From assembly GCA_002221725.1 (NCBI GenBank), contig NJFT01000092.1, positions 1 to 64,000 on the forward strand: a DNA stretch of 64,000 bases, in the 5' to 3' direction. The translations under genes were made by a program, and so were the position numbers. Under the pieces are notes generated by a model. The model was given only the letters and a program-made list of their open reading frames with translations. It was not told where the DNA came from and made no database searches. Each line of letters opens with the position of its first letter. Position 1 is the stretch's first letter. The DNA is from Scedosporium boydii (Eukaryota; Ascomycota; Sordariomycetes; Microascales; Microascaceae). Positions 36,325 to 47,946 of this stretch are shown here, in pieces.

Positions 36325-37372
36325 ATGGGATCCAAGTATGCTAGGCAGTTCATCACCAGTCTTCGGCAGCACACTTATACTGTCGAGTACGGCCTCGAGA
36401 ACTTTGATGACGTCCCTTACGACATTTACGTTGATGAGAAGCTTGGGCTGAGACTTTATCATGCCGGAGTGAGAGAGAGTCATGCTGATTGCACCTGGCT
36501 GTTACCAAGCCACACGTATGCTAACCATACCACGTCTACTTAGATAAACCCCCACGATGAAGATCACTACCGCCACCAGATCTACCTTGTGGTTGAGAAA
36601 ACAGGCAAGGCTAGTAAACTGCGCAGCCCAGGAACGATCATCGCCAACGTACTCACTACGCAGTACGCCTCGGAGAAGGCACTCTGCGACGCACTGCTCA
36701 AGTCGGTCGACCGCAAGGGGAAGCGCGTGTTGGTGAGCAAGCCTATACACGCGGACCACAAGTGCGGCGAATGCGGGCATGAAATGAGAGAGGAAGAACG
36801 CTACGAGTCTCATTTTTTTAGCCCAGATGAGTGGTGGGTTACACGATGTTGTCAGTGGAATGAATATTTTGAGCAATACGAATGCGTAAGCAGGACTCTA
36901 CTTTACAATTCCGTGTTCGAACCGTGGAATCTAACCCGGTCAAAAATAATGACAGTGCAAATGTGGAAAAGGCGATGTTGCACGCCTTACATCAATCGAC
37001 ACCAACGCCGTCGCATCCATGCCGGAAACGGGCTTGCCGATCTACCCCTCGACGCCCGCAGAGCCTGATGTTGCAGAGGCTGAGATTGATCCGTCGAATC
37101 CGTCGAACACTTCCCCTTGGGGTTTGCAGGGGTGTCAGCAGAACTTCATCGGTCCCTCGAGCCATTACCATTTCCACATGGCACAAGGGGTTGAGATGCC
37201 TACGAAAAAGGGGGAGCTGGAGTGGCCTCAGCCGGTCGACAACCATTGGGATTTCGGCGTCTTCGAGAAAGCATTGGAGGAGGCTCCTGCGCTGGAGGCG
37301 AATCCGCCGTATAAGGCCTTGACCGGGAAGGTTATTGAGTTAGACGAGGAGGTAGCAGAGAAGGTCTGCTGA
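36325..37372 (+). CDS. Unknown protein with two Cys-pair (zinc-ribbon-like) motifs
   Basis: Three exons, 36325-36468, 36544-36885 and 36956-37372, with introns of 75 bp (GTGAGA...CTTAG, branch GCTAAC) and 70 bp (GTAAGC...GACAG, branch TCTAAC), give 300 aa. The first intron also removes an in-frame TAG. After an N-terminal domain (residues 1-125) comes KCGECGHEM near 130, then RCCQW and, across the second splice, ECCKCGKGD near 162. Together these look like paired Cys ligands for one or two zincs. The C-terminal 120 residues are acidic with a Pro-rich start and HYHFHMAQG. No family recognised. There is no signal peptide, so probably intracellular. Confidence 0.72.
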
Positions 37373-38908
37373 CGATTGTTTATGCGGTCGTCCTCATTGA
37401 GTCATTTCTGTTCCTTTGCATCCACGTGTCTCGACACAGACTCTCAAATACAAAAACACTACAGAGAGAGAGAGATGGCCATTTAGCTAGGTGGTTTATA
37501 CGGGGGGTTTCGTCTTTAGGATAGTATCTTTATCTTTGCTAAAGTGAAGTGGTAGAGTGCCAAGGCAAGCAGTCGTCCATGAATGCCCACCTGTGTCTCT
37601 GAGCGTGAGGATCGATCAGCAATAAAGCGGCCCCTAGGCCTATAAGCCTCGCGTGAAGTGCAGGACAGTCTATCCCATTGAAGAAATGAACCGTTAGGAG
37701 CGATGGAAATCCTGTGTCCTGGCGGCCGAGGAAGGAACTCGACTCCCGTGCACCTTCCCCGTATCATCTTGACCTCACGGGCTGCTGACTTAACTTTATA
37801 TACCCCCCCAAGACCAAATCTTCCAGCCGAGCGAGCATGGCAGTGTATTACCCGTGGCAGTGGCCTCCGCGGGTCGCTCAATGGTTAGAAACCAACCCAC
37901 TTCCGGGGGGAGTTTCGTAACTCTCGACGGTTCGATCCCGATAAGGACCTTAGAGGTGATCTTTTTGCCATTTTTTTTTTCTCATGTTGTTCATTCTCTG
38001 CCCACGAAATCCACACGTATTTCTGCACCTCCATTTTATGTTGTCTATTTCCTCTCGTTTCTTCTCGTGCACATATTTTCCATGTCCTGTTAGCTCTCTT
38101 TGTTCCCCGAGTTCTGCGTTGGCTTGGCTCAAGGTAAGAAGACCCAGGCGAGACCTTCGATATATGCAGCCATTGAGTGGCGACAATTATTACTCGAATG
38201 CGCCGCAGCTCCAGGGGGTATTTTTCTTTGTTATGAGGCACAGTAATATTCACGGGACGGGCTGCAATATTCCGCTGGTCGGACTTAACAGTCACCTTTG
38301 GAGCTGGTCTAATGCGCGCCGTCCGCCAAGATGATGAGAGCTAAGAGCTCGTCGCCTCTCCCCGCCCATATTATCGCGACCACTGCCGAAATTACAATTT
38401 TTGTCGAAGATTTACCCCACACAATAAAACCTTGGGCTACGGCAGGGAGAAGAACATAACGACGGAAGACATGGAATGGGTTGGGGTGAGCTCTCCACGG
38501 GCCAAGATTCGCACATTCGTGGGGCGGCGGGCGGCCATTTTCTCCAATTTTTATTTAATTAAGAAGCACTCTGGAAGGAGTATACGAAATGGAAGCTTCT
38601 CTTCCGGAAGTGCAAAAAAGTACATCATTTTGGTGGTTTATTCCATTGGCGAGGGCTAATGTCAACGGGCGTGATAATACGCGGGTCATTCAGCCGCCAA
38701 ACATCTTCCAGCTCGACCAACCAGTCCCGCCAATTCATTTGGGGGAGGGGATCTCCCAATTTACTCTCCACGTCCTCTTCCAAGAAATTCACTTAAATAC
38801 ACTGATGGCTCCAATCCCCATGTGCCCCGTAGCTAGGGAAGGAGAATCCACCCGCTTCCGCTTCTTCCTCCCTCCTTTTGCTTTCGGTCCTTCCCCAGCT
38901 GCAACAAA
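37373..38908. other. Intergenic, with a tRNA-like stretch
   Basis: Near 37868-37945 an A-box-like GCTCAATGGTTAGA and a B-box-like GGTTCGATCCC occur, but the stems do not pair as a tRNA. A GA microsatellite lies at 37464-37475. No gene seen. Confidence 0.45.
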
Positions 38909-40434
38909 ATGCGGAGTATCCAGCACGGACTCCTTCTTCTGTGCGTCGCCTTCCCAGGTGTACTAGGTGCGGTGATTGAGAGCAGAACCGAGAACACTGT
39001 GTCAACTCCTGTGCGTCGGAGAGCTAGAGCTCCCCGCGTCCCCATCGACTTCGCTTCGATCGTTGCATCTCGCGGCGGTAAGATCGGATCGACCAAGAGC
39101 GTGTTCGTTATCCTCCAGGACGACGAACATGGCATACCTCTTCAGGTGATAGACGACCCAGACGAGGAGGAGCCTCCTGTGGAAGAGGAACCTGTCGAAG
39201 ACCCTGTCGAGGAGGAACCAGTAGAGGAAGAGCCTGTTGAAGAGGTCCCAATCGAAGAAGGAGAGCCCAAAGAGGGGCCAGTTGAGGAAGCTCCTGTTGA
39301 GGAACCCGTTAAGGAAGAGCCTCCGTCGGAAGAACCACCTGTTGAGAAAGAGCCCCCTGCCGAGGAGGAACCCGTTGAGGAGGGGCCTGTTGAGGAGGAG
39401 CCTGTTGAGGAGGAGCCTGTTGAGGAGGAGCCTGTTGAGGAGGAGCCTGTTGAGGAGGAGCCTGTTGAGGAGGAACCTGAGGAACCCGTGAAAGAAGAAC
39501 CAGTTGAAGAGGAACCCCCCGCTGAAGAAGAGCCAGTGAAAGAAGAGCCTCCTGCAAAAGAGGAACCTGAAGAGCCACCGGTCGAGGAGGAGCCACCCGC
39601 CGAGGGTGGTCACGATCACGGCGGCGAAGCTCCAGCTGAGCCTCCCGTTGAAGAGCCCCCGGTCGAGGAAGGACCACCCGCCGAGAAAAAGCCCACGGGA
39701 CCCCCGCTTCCTACTGTCAAGTTCATCACTTGGGAAGGGAGTGGTTGCCCAGAAGGCCCCGAGGTAGATGGCCTAGAGCCTGTAATTTTCGATATGCCCA
39801 GCGACGTCCGTGAGATCGACATCTACTTCAATTTCATCATCGCCACTCTTGGCCTCGAGCAACCCGAGGAATCCGAGTGCCACATCAGCATTGAGGTCGA
39901 AAATATTCCTCCGGGGTGGCGCCAGCAAGTTTTTAATGTGCGCGCGGAAGGAGAAATCTACCTGGAGACTGATACCATGGCCGTGTTTAACAGCAGTATC
40001 TGGTGGAGCGGTGAGGGAAATCCTGTTGTAAGTGTCTGCCCCCTTCCGTTGTTTTCTCTTTTGTTGATTTTTTTTTAATTATTATTATTATTATTATATC
40101 CATCCTCCCCCTTATTTCAAGTCTCCCGGGGTAGTTGGATCACTAACCGCGTTTATCCCTCCAACAGTTCGAACAGGGCAAATACTGGCCCAACAATGAG
40201 CCCGATAGGCAGGTCAGCACGCATTACATGACCGACCCTCTCCTCCTCTCCCAGCTGGAGCCCGAGGAGCAAGCAAAATACTTCTCAGCTTGCTCAGCCA
40301 ATGACGAACCCACCTCCGGAACTCTGAACTTGAAGGCTGGAGTGAGCGTGCGTACCGATCTTGACGTGCAACCCCTGGCGCAAGTCACCATTGGGGTTCT
40401 TATAATTGAGAGCCGCCTTGTACCATGCGAGTAA
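38909..40434 (+). CDS. Secreted Glu/Pro-repeat protein with DUF4360-like C-terminus
   Basis: Two exons, 38909-40027 and 40168-40434, with a 140-bp intron (GTAAGT...AACAG, phase 0), give 461 aa. A signal peptide (MRSIQHGLLLLCVAFPGVLG) is followed by a basic patch and then about 190 residues dominated by (V/P)EEEP repeats. The C-terminal 180 residues (GSGCPEG...VDGLEPVIFDMP..., IEVENIPPGW, then beta strands ending TIGVLIIESRLVPCE) resemble the DUF4360 fold found in fungal secreted proteins, with paired Cys. The acidic repeat would be extended and strongly negative, perhaps binding cations or wall polymers; that is inference. Confidence 0.85.
39384..39470 (+). repeat. 15-bp coding minisatellite (VEEEP repeat)
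   Basis: The unit GTTGAGGAGGAGCCT is repeated nearly perfectly about six times inside the secreted protein gene. Identical copies at DNA level point to recent unit gain by slippage or unequal exchange. Confidence 0.9.
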
Positions 40435-41849
40435 AGGAAAATGGGAGGTGAGAGGAGCACGACGAGGTCACCTAGAGTCCTCAAATGTATCTAAGAAATT
40501 TCTTTTCATGAATACATTTTTCCCGCCCTGAAGAAGTCGTCATGCTGGCCCTTATCCCTTTCTCTGCTCTAGCTACTTGGTAGAACGCGGTCGCTATTAC
40601 ATCAACTGGGCACTAGTTATGAATCGAGAACAGTCGACCTTTGTCTCCGACTTCCTAACTTGCTTCTGATACAGCTGTGTGCCACATGTTTTAAACCTTG
40701 GCGAGTGAATGGGCAGTCATGTCCTGACCCAGGGTGGATCATTCCTGCAGTTTGATGAAGATAGAAACAACGGTTCAGGAAGGCCTCAATAGACGCAAAG
40801 CTGGTTCTATCCACGTCGATGAATTCAGCCATCAGGTCACAGATTTGGCCAAAATTTATCCTATTTTTTTCGTATATTTTAGAATCGCCCATTGCCAAGC
40901 CTTCCACGGTGCTGTGCCCAGCTGGCCGGCTCCCTCCACTCTAGCATGTGAGGAACAGTAACGGTGACCGCCACGACTTCTTGGTGATCCCTATCGTTTT
41001 CCTCCATCTTTGCCATGGCTGTCATACTCTCTCCCCCTCTTCCAAGAGCTTTATCGTCGCCGAGATCCAGATCTATTCCCTGGAACCAAGGAAAAAAAAA
41101 TAAAAGAAAATAAAAATAAAATAAAATAAAATAGAACCCTCAAACTGCGTGTGTGGTTCAGCTATTACCGCATCCGGCATTGACAGCACATATCATTGGT
41201 GGGCAATTTCGTCACCATCCCGCAGCCACTATCACCCGACAGGCTCACAGATCGATTTCTTGGTCCGTCCCAAAAACGTCCTAATCCGCTGATTCTGCTT
41301 TTCACATAGCCTCCGAGCGGTCGTGACTTTGCTTCTGGGAAGAGCCATTTCCAAGACGATGGAACAATTCAAATTCCATTCTTTCAGCCGCCTTGGGCGT
41401 TTCATAATTTCCCCAACCATGTCCGACCCACGGGGAGACTTTGAGAAGTTGATGGCGTTTGTGATGGGAATAACTCAAGACCTGGATTTGGGAAATGACA
41501 TCATTGCAGACAAAAAGAGAAGTTGATAATCTTCGGTTGAACCTTCCTTGTTTTCCTCCGAGCTCCAACTTCACCACTCTTGCCGAGTCAGGCGTTTACA
41601 GCCACGCTGACAATTTCCCACCGAAGAGGAAAGAGAGGGGCCGGAGGGATGAGAGACAATATATTTCTATTCAATCTAACCAGGAAGTTGCCTCTTGCGC
41701 GCCCGGGGGGGGTAAATTCTATGCCATGATGAGGAAATGATGGCCTTGTCGAACGCGAATCAGTGGATACCAGCTGCAGACCTAGAAGTGTTCCTCCTGT
41801 TGCATGAAATATCCGAATGATCTCAAATAACTCTCATATTCTCATATTC
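40435..41849. other. Intergenic with A-rich low complexity
   Basis: An A-rich AAAAT-type simple repeat lies at 41091-41133, and three CTCATATT units at 41834-41858. No gene supported. Confidence 0.55.
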
Positions 41850-43141
41850 TCATATTTTAGAGAGCTGACCCATCCACTCAAGGGTCTTCCCCTCCCCGGC
41901 GGGCAGGTTATCAGCAACAGCCATCGCAGTCGCTGCCACTGCCGTTAGCACTCCATCATCGAGTTTAAGGATACTATTTACCTTAAATCCTTCAGGGTCG
42001 TTGACCGCCTCCATGAAGATTGAAAACCCAGTGGAGACGAGCGGCCCAACGATCGGTATGAAGCTCAACCCCACCGTACCTCCAATGGTAAACATCTTGG
42101 AGATCAATGATGCCGCCTCTGGCTGGTATTTGTATGGCTGCCAGACAACGTCCACTCCAAAATGATCGTGGATTACTTTGGTGTACTCTAGAAAGGGCTC
42201 AAAGTCCACATCGGTAAGGTCATATTTATACAGATGGGTCTTGTGAGCAATCGCTCCAGCGCTTCTGAATCAGGATGTCCGCCGGGTTGGCAGGCTTGTA
42301 GAGGCCTTTTTTGGGACTGCGCAGCTGCCGAGGTAGGACTAAGAGGTTGTAAACTCCCCGCAGATCAACTTCCAACGTGTGGGTGGTTTGGAGCCCAAGA
42401 CCTTCTTTGTAGCTGAATTTCTGATAGGTGTAGTTAACGCCGTTCTCCGATTTGACCTTTTCCTCGTCCGGTGGTGTATCTGCTTTGGCAATATTGATCT
42501 CCGTCGCTTGCCCGGACCGGTGCAGTTCCAGAATCGCCTTCCCTAACTCGGACTCTTCCGTCAGGCCAACAAACCCCCCCCACCTGCAGGACCCCGGAAC
42601 TGATCTCTGAACCGGGCCGTAGCAGCGGTCCAGGTTCTTCCAAGGAGGCCATCCAGACACCTTTTCGGAAACGGAAGTCAACCATCAGATAAGTGCACAA
42701 GTCGGGGATCTCATTGTCGACCCTTTGGGCAAGGGGAAGATAGATGGCACGGATCGAGACGAGCATGTCGATGAGCATGAATCTCTCTTTAGGCTTGACA
42801 TGGACGGGACGAATTAGCACCTTGTCAACGCCGGCATTTTCACTCGCTTGATAATCCTTGGCGTTGTTACACGGGCTAATTCGGACACATCTTTTGACCC
42901 GGCCACCCGCCTCATGGGCAAACATGACGTTGATGGCACTAAGGAAATGCACCTTGTATTTTCCTGCTGCGGAGGAGCATTCATAGGATCGGCGATGCCC
43001 GCTAATATCGGTAGCACGATTGTAGATGTACTCAAGTAGGATGTGAGAGGTGAAGTCTCCGAGGTCGTCCGGATTGAAACCTGCCCCGCGAAGGGTTGGC
43101 CGTCTGAAGTAGACCTCACCTTCTGGGTAGGGCATCGCCAT
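41850..43141 (-). pseudogene. Unknown gene with frame breaks at a poly-G tract
   Basis: Coding character runs over three reading frames on the minus strand. Frame one starts MAMPYPEGEVYFRRPTLRGA at 43141 and stays protein-like to about 42585. An 8-base G run (C8 at 42574-42581 on plus) separates it from FVGLTEESELGKAILELHRS in frame two. Near 42240-42270 the signal moves to frame three, DVDFEPFLEYTKVIHDHFGV, which ends at 41850. The last part has a long Gly-rich hydrophobic segment (FTIGGTVGLSFIPIVGPLV) that could enter a membrane. No intron of sensible size and phase joins the frames. Either the gene is decayed, or the homopolymer length is variable or misread. I do not recognise the family. 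Confidence 0.6.
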
Positions 43142-45440
43142 GGTGGAGGTCTAGATCCTAAATGATCCACGATTCGTATATGTCCGAGTTTTGGAAGGTG
43201 CGAGAAAGTGAATACTGTTGAGGAGGAAAGTTTGAAGTGTGATCAGAGACGAGACTGAGGGTGCCAGAGGTTCATTTTATAGCTGTTCCTCTCCCTTATC
43301 TTCGTTTCTAGCCCTAATCGTTTACGATCTGCAGTCGAATTACATTTCAACACAATCTGACATTATGAGATAGTAGGATGAGGTCGGCGGCTCTGATTCT
43401 TAGCAGGGTGAAGATTGGTGACTTCTCACACCGCTTCTACGAGGGAGGGTAGGCAAAAGCAATGTACAAACATCGGAGCATCGACGGACGCCAGCGGGGT
43501 TAACTATATGATTCGCTCATCAGAGGCTCATGTGGCGTGCGTCGGTAATGCGCCCTCACATTCCAGGTCGTCGTGGTTTGGCCTGGAAGTTTGGGGTCTC
43601 CCTACGTGTGAATGGAACTGCCCCGCATATACGCCCAAGTTCCAACCCTCGTGTGCGTATGAGAACGGCTCTTTACTGTTGTATATGCGGCTTTCCGGCA
43701 TCCCCAGCGAACAGGGCTATGTCTTGTCAACGATATGTAAGAACTCCCCAGGGTTGGTGCGCAACTAGAACAGAGCTATCTATCCATGTCCATAACGACG
43801 TTACTTTTGCAGCGGGTAGCTATGCAGCAGTAGTAACTAGTGTGTGTGATTATCAGGATCTACATACACACATACAAGGCGCTCCACGTTGCAGCTGCCT
43901 GGAATAGGATAGCATATCCCCACATTCGTGGTGGACGTGATAGGGACGCAACTACTTACCCCCCTCCGAGATCGAGGAGTTTCCGCAGTATCATTCGGTC
44001 TGGTTGTGAACTGTTCGCTATTTGTTTTCATCGTTGTTTTCCGCTGTTCTCTGGGAATCCCTGCTGCTTGCAGGTTCCAACCCCATTGTCAGCTGCCATT
44101 TCAGTCACAGTTTCCAGCCACTCGGCTTCAGGATACGGCTATCCTCAGTTATTCGGCATCTTTGGGTCTCGAAAGGGAGTCGGCGAGGGCAGTTTAGACC
44201 TGGCTCCCTCTGGCTCTTCCACTTAATTGTTGAACTATTAGTTCCTTCTTAGTCACAAAAAGAGCACCCCTGTTATGACTGTGTTGGACAGTGCTGCCGC
44301 CGAGAACTCAGTCCACATTTCCAGTTCCTCATGGTATTTCGATGATTTCCCAAATTCCTCCGTGGTATTCCTAGGTTCCACTGGATCTACGGTTCGAATT
44401 TTTATAGTTGAGCCCTGCATCCAGGGGCATCGATGTTTTGCACAGCCCGGTACAACGACACAACGTTGTATTGGAGGAGGTGAGTCTCCAGAAAACATCA
44501 AATGCATCCTGGCTTCGTTGCAAAACGCGAACTATTCAATGAATTTAATCGTAAGACTAGGATGTTCATTTCCACTTATCCCAAACTGCTGTTGCTATGT
44601 CCATAAGAACAAGCAAAATCGTGAGAAGCAGAAACAAGTCAACCGAGATAGGGGGAGCACAATAACAAAAGTATCGTGATTGGCACGACAGGTACGACAG
44701 GTACGCCATCCGAATTCACCCCTAGATCGATAGTACATAAGTCGATAGATGAATGTCATGGCCAAGCCATCCAGGGGATGGCAAAGTGGTGGATAGGAAG
44801 GAGACATATTGTGCAAATGAAACCTAAACCCTCGGTACCCCAATATGTTCTTGCAGGTGGCTGGAATTTCTCTATTAAGCTGACCTCTCTCGTTGGTTTC
44901 GGAGTGAAAACCGCCTCGAGATATCTGAAGTAGTTTGTCAATGGTGTGTTGGGCTCAAGTCTCAGAAACTGTGACACGAACTTCGAACAATGAAAAGGAA
45001 AAAAAGCTCCCTGAGTTCCCGACGGCGGCTGAGGCTCGAATGTATACCCACACCTATCAGGGCTGTGATGAGGAATAACACAGTAGCAAAGATGAAATAT
45101 GACGCCAGTGTGGTCGACTGCGGAAGTGAGTGGATACTGCATATACTCCAGTCGGCGTTAATGGTCAGACAAGAATTTTATCATGACTCTTGCTGGGATG
45201 TAGAGTTTACTGCTGATGCTCTTATTGGAAGATATACGGTTGCTAGGTACGTGAAAACCTTGATACGATCACCTTGTTGATAGGCAAGACGAGCCTCTAG
45301 AACCTCTGTTGCTCCGTGGAGCCAATAGTTCAAAATGAGTATGTGACTCTATGAACGGATGTCGTAAATTCAAACCGCGTTTCGCTGCGTTGCGCGTTAG
45401 CATTCGACATGCTAAAAAGTAGGGGGATGGGCTGCGTTAT
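43142..45440. other. Intergenic
   Basis: Several open frames of 80-135 aa on both strands, none with motifs, introns or consistent composition. No supported gene. Confidence 0.5.
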
Positions 45441-46096
45441 TCAATTACCCTTTCCGGGACATCTTGTCGGTGGGAGGAGAGCTCTTCTCGCAGCTCCTCG
45501 AGTTTTGAAACTTCCTGCGTCCAAGTTTTTTTTTTTTTTCTCGCCAAAATCGGTTCCAGGCCGACCGATTCTCCAGAGTTTAAAGTCTAATACCCTTTTC
45601 ATAAAATCGTTCAATGTCCTCTCTACAAATCTCAGTGTGGTAGAAATAGAGCGACAGACTAGGTCACAAGTCTTGACAACCCAATGATAGAGGTGCGACT
45701 TTGCAAAGTCTCCATCAAAAAAAAATTTCTTATTCGATTCTGCCAGCCGATATTTCAAGACATCCGACATTTTCTGTTCGTCGGTCCTCTGGATCCGGAT
45801 TGCTACGAATTGGGCGACGGGCGTTGGAAGAGCTTGGTCATTATCGGAGTTGGAACTCCAGCTTCGCACCAATTGACAGTGGGAATGTTCCAAATAACTT
45901 GCCAAGCCGTAAGAAAGTCTAGTTCCTCCCGCCTTGATGTAGATTCCTCAGGGAGGAACAAAGTGAACAACGCAGACGATGTTGCTTGACACAGATTCAT
46001 CGAATGTTTGGCGGTGGCTGATTGCAAGGGCTCGAAAGGTCCTACGACCTTGAAGTCGGGGAGCTCTACACGAGACACACCATTACTGTCTTGCAA
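45441..46096 (-). pseudogene. Possible decayed gene, unknown
   Basis: Two overlapping minus-strand frames look partly protein-like (upstream VELPDFKVVGPFEPLQSATA, downstream KYRLAESNKKFFFDGDFAK), suggesting a frame-shifted relic. No family recognised. Confidence 0.2.
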
Positions 46097-47204
46097 TAAC
46101 AGTGAGGTATATGGCAGGAATATGACGATCCGGGGTATTATTCTAGTTCTCTTAGGAAATAGAAGTCAACTAACCGTCGTCAGGATGACTTGAAGTCTCA
46201 GATTTCAAATAGCGTACAATCAGTACAATCAAACGGGCCCTCTTTGCATGAAAAAGATTGGCTAGAAGAAAGGAAAGCGTCGTAGGGGCGACGAGGGTTG
46301 GGGATTCCTATGACAAATTCGCTGTATCTGTGTCCGAAGGGGTCATGGGTTGGAACTAGTTCGGTGTTTTGAGCATATGTTGGCAGTCCATGTGTCTGTG
46401 GATGAATTGCCGAACAAATGATGTATCTTCGTTCTGAAGCCTCAGACAGAACGCATGCAATAGCAACAATGGAGATCTTCAGAGCAACGACGCTGTCTCT
46501 GTAATTTGCCTAGGTGATAGATTCAGTAATGTACCAGAGTCGAAATGGGACAAAGGCGATTTGATCCCAACTCACACGATGCGGCCTCGAGACCTGTGTA
46601 ACTCTCGGTCCAAATCCGGAGCCGATGCTGCAGCATCGTTCGTCGATGGAGTTAAACTATATGGAGGCCTCATTTAGGTCTCACTGTCAGGGCAATTACG
46701 AGAAGAGCTATAAATACCTTGGAAGGGGAAAGAATATGCCCAGGTTGGGGAGTCCACGGCCCGTCGCCTAACAATACCATTCAAAATAGATACATTTTCA
46801 ACGATACTGCAATTGATCAATCCACTGGCGTCACCGAAACTAGCAGTCTCGAGGTAGCAGTTTGCGTTAGTCGTAAGTATCTTCAGTGGACTCATGCGTC
46901 GGAGGTTGTCCCAGTTCTGTGGTTCTTTGAAAGAAGCCAGTTCCGGCAGAATGCGAGATATCGTGGGGTTTCATGGAGAAAATTGGAAGGCAGATGGGGG
47001 AGCGGTCACCAAAGGTTTCATCATTACATAGCCGCCACCACCACCACTCAGGCCCCGCGAGAAAATCAGCCAGCGAGCCATCTCTGGTTAGTATCACACC
47101 AGGACGCTATCGAAGTCTAACGAGGAGCTACGCGCATGAGTGTTGGGTGAGCGTGGGATCAGCTGACGAAACATCAACAGCATCGCCAGGCCATGAAAAT
47201 AATC
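46097..47204. other. Intergenic
   Basis: No supported gene or RNA. Confidence 0.5.
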
Positions 47205-47946
47205 CTATAGCTTGGCAAGGAGATCGGAGATGCAGAGGGCTCTCTCGCATCTCTTCCTAATCTCGGCAGCCGTAATACGGGGGCCTACTGCTTGGCGGGG
47301 CGCTGCATGTACGTCGCGTATTAATCAAATGCTCAAACAGAGCCGGATGTAGGTGGAACACGGAAGGGAGGATTACCTATTGAGCCATGGGAGACTTCGC
47401 GTACCGCAATCGCCATCCCGTGTTTGTAGTAGCTAAAGCCGGGGTCCTAAATTTGGGCAAATTCCATCAGCTTTAGGACCATCTCCTTGAATAGGGGAGG
47501 TGAATTTGTACCTTGACACCAAACGCGTCTGGACCAAGCGCTTCCAGCTCAATGAGGAGGAGGAAAGCCCGGTTGAGCTCCGAGCTTCCGAAAGAAACGA
47601 AGGAGCCCAACTCAAGCGTGCACAGGGCAATGTCGGCCAGATAAGCTATCAATCCGTGATCTTTCAATCCCAGGAGCCATTTTCGGTGCTCGCGTAGCCA
47701 ACCGTTTGTGTAAAGGTCAAGGACGGTTCGGGCAGCTTGCTTGGCGGCCATTGCGTCGTCGCCGGGCGCTTCGAGCATGGTACGGAGAGCAGTCAATTTG
47801 CCCCGACTGCCGTCGTCAAAGTCATCCCGCAGCATTTCTTCCTTTATAAAGGTGAGCCATGCTGGTTCGGGCTGATTATCTGAGAGACTGCTCGTAACAG
47901 GCAGCCCAGTGGTAGTTGTGGTAGCCTCTGTTCCGGTGGTGGCCAT
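47205..47946 (-). CDS. Hypothetical protein, about 200 aa
   Basis: Three exons, 47946-47512, 47446-47377 and 47302-47205, with introns of 65 bp (GTACAA...TTTAG) and 74 bp (GTAATC...GCAG), give 200 aa in consistent phase. An upstream Met at 47964 is also possible. The sequence is mostly helical with a Thr-rich start, PEPAWLTFIKEEMLRDDFDD, two Leu/Ala-rich helices in the middle and an amphipathic C-terminal helix (TAAEIRKRCERALCISDLLA). There are no membrane spans, signal peptide or metal sites. No family recognised; some fungal proteins of unknown function have this helical layout. Confidence 0.65.

Noticed and set aside
36541..36543. In-frame TAG in the Cys-motif gene, first taken as a nonsense codon
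   Set aside because: A 75-bp phase-0 intron with a GCTAAC branch site ends exactly there.
37868..37945. tRNA-like sequence with A and B boxes
   Set aside because: The acceptor and T stems do not pair and no anticodon arm forms, even allowing an intron.
39002..39619. 205-aa minus-strand frame rich in Leu/Phe/Asn
   Set aside because: It is the antisense of the VEEEP repeat; the repeat itself creates the open frame.
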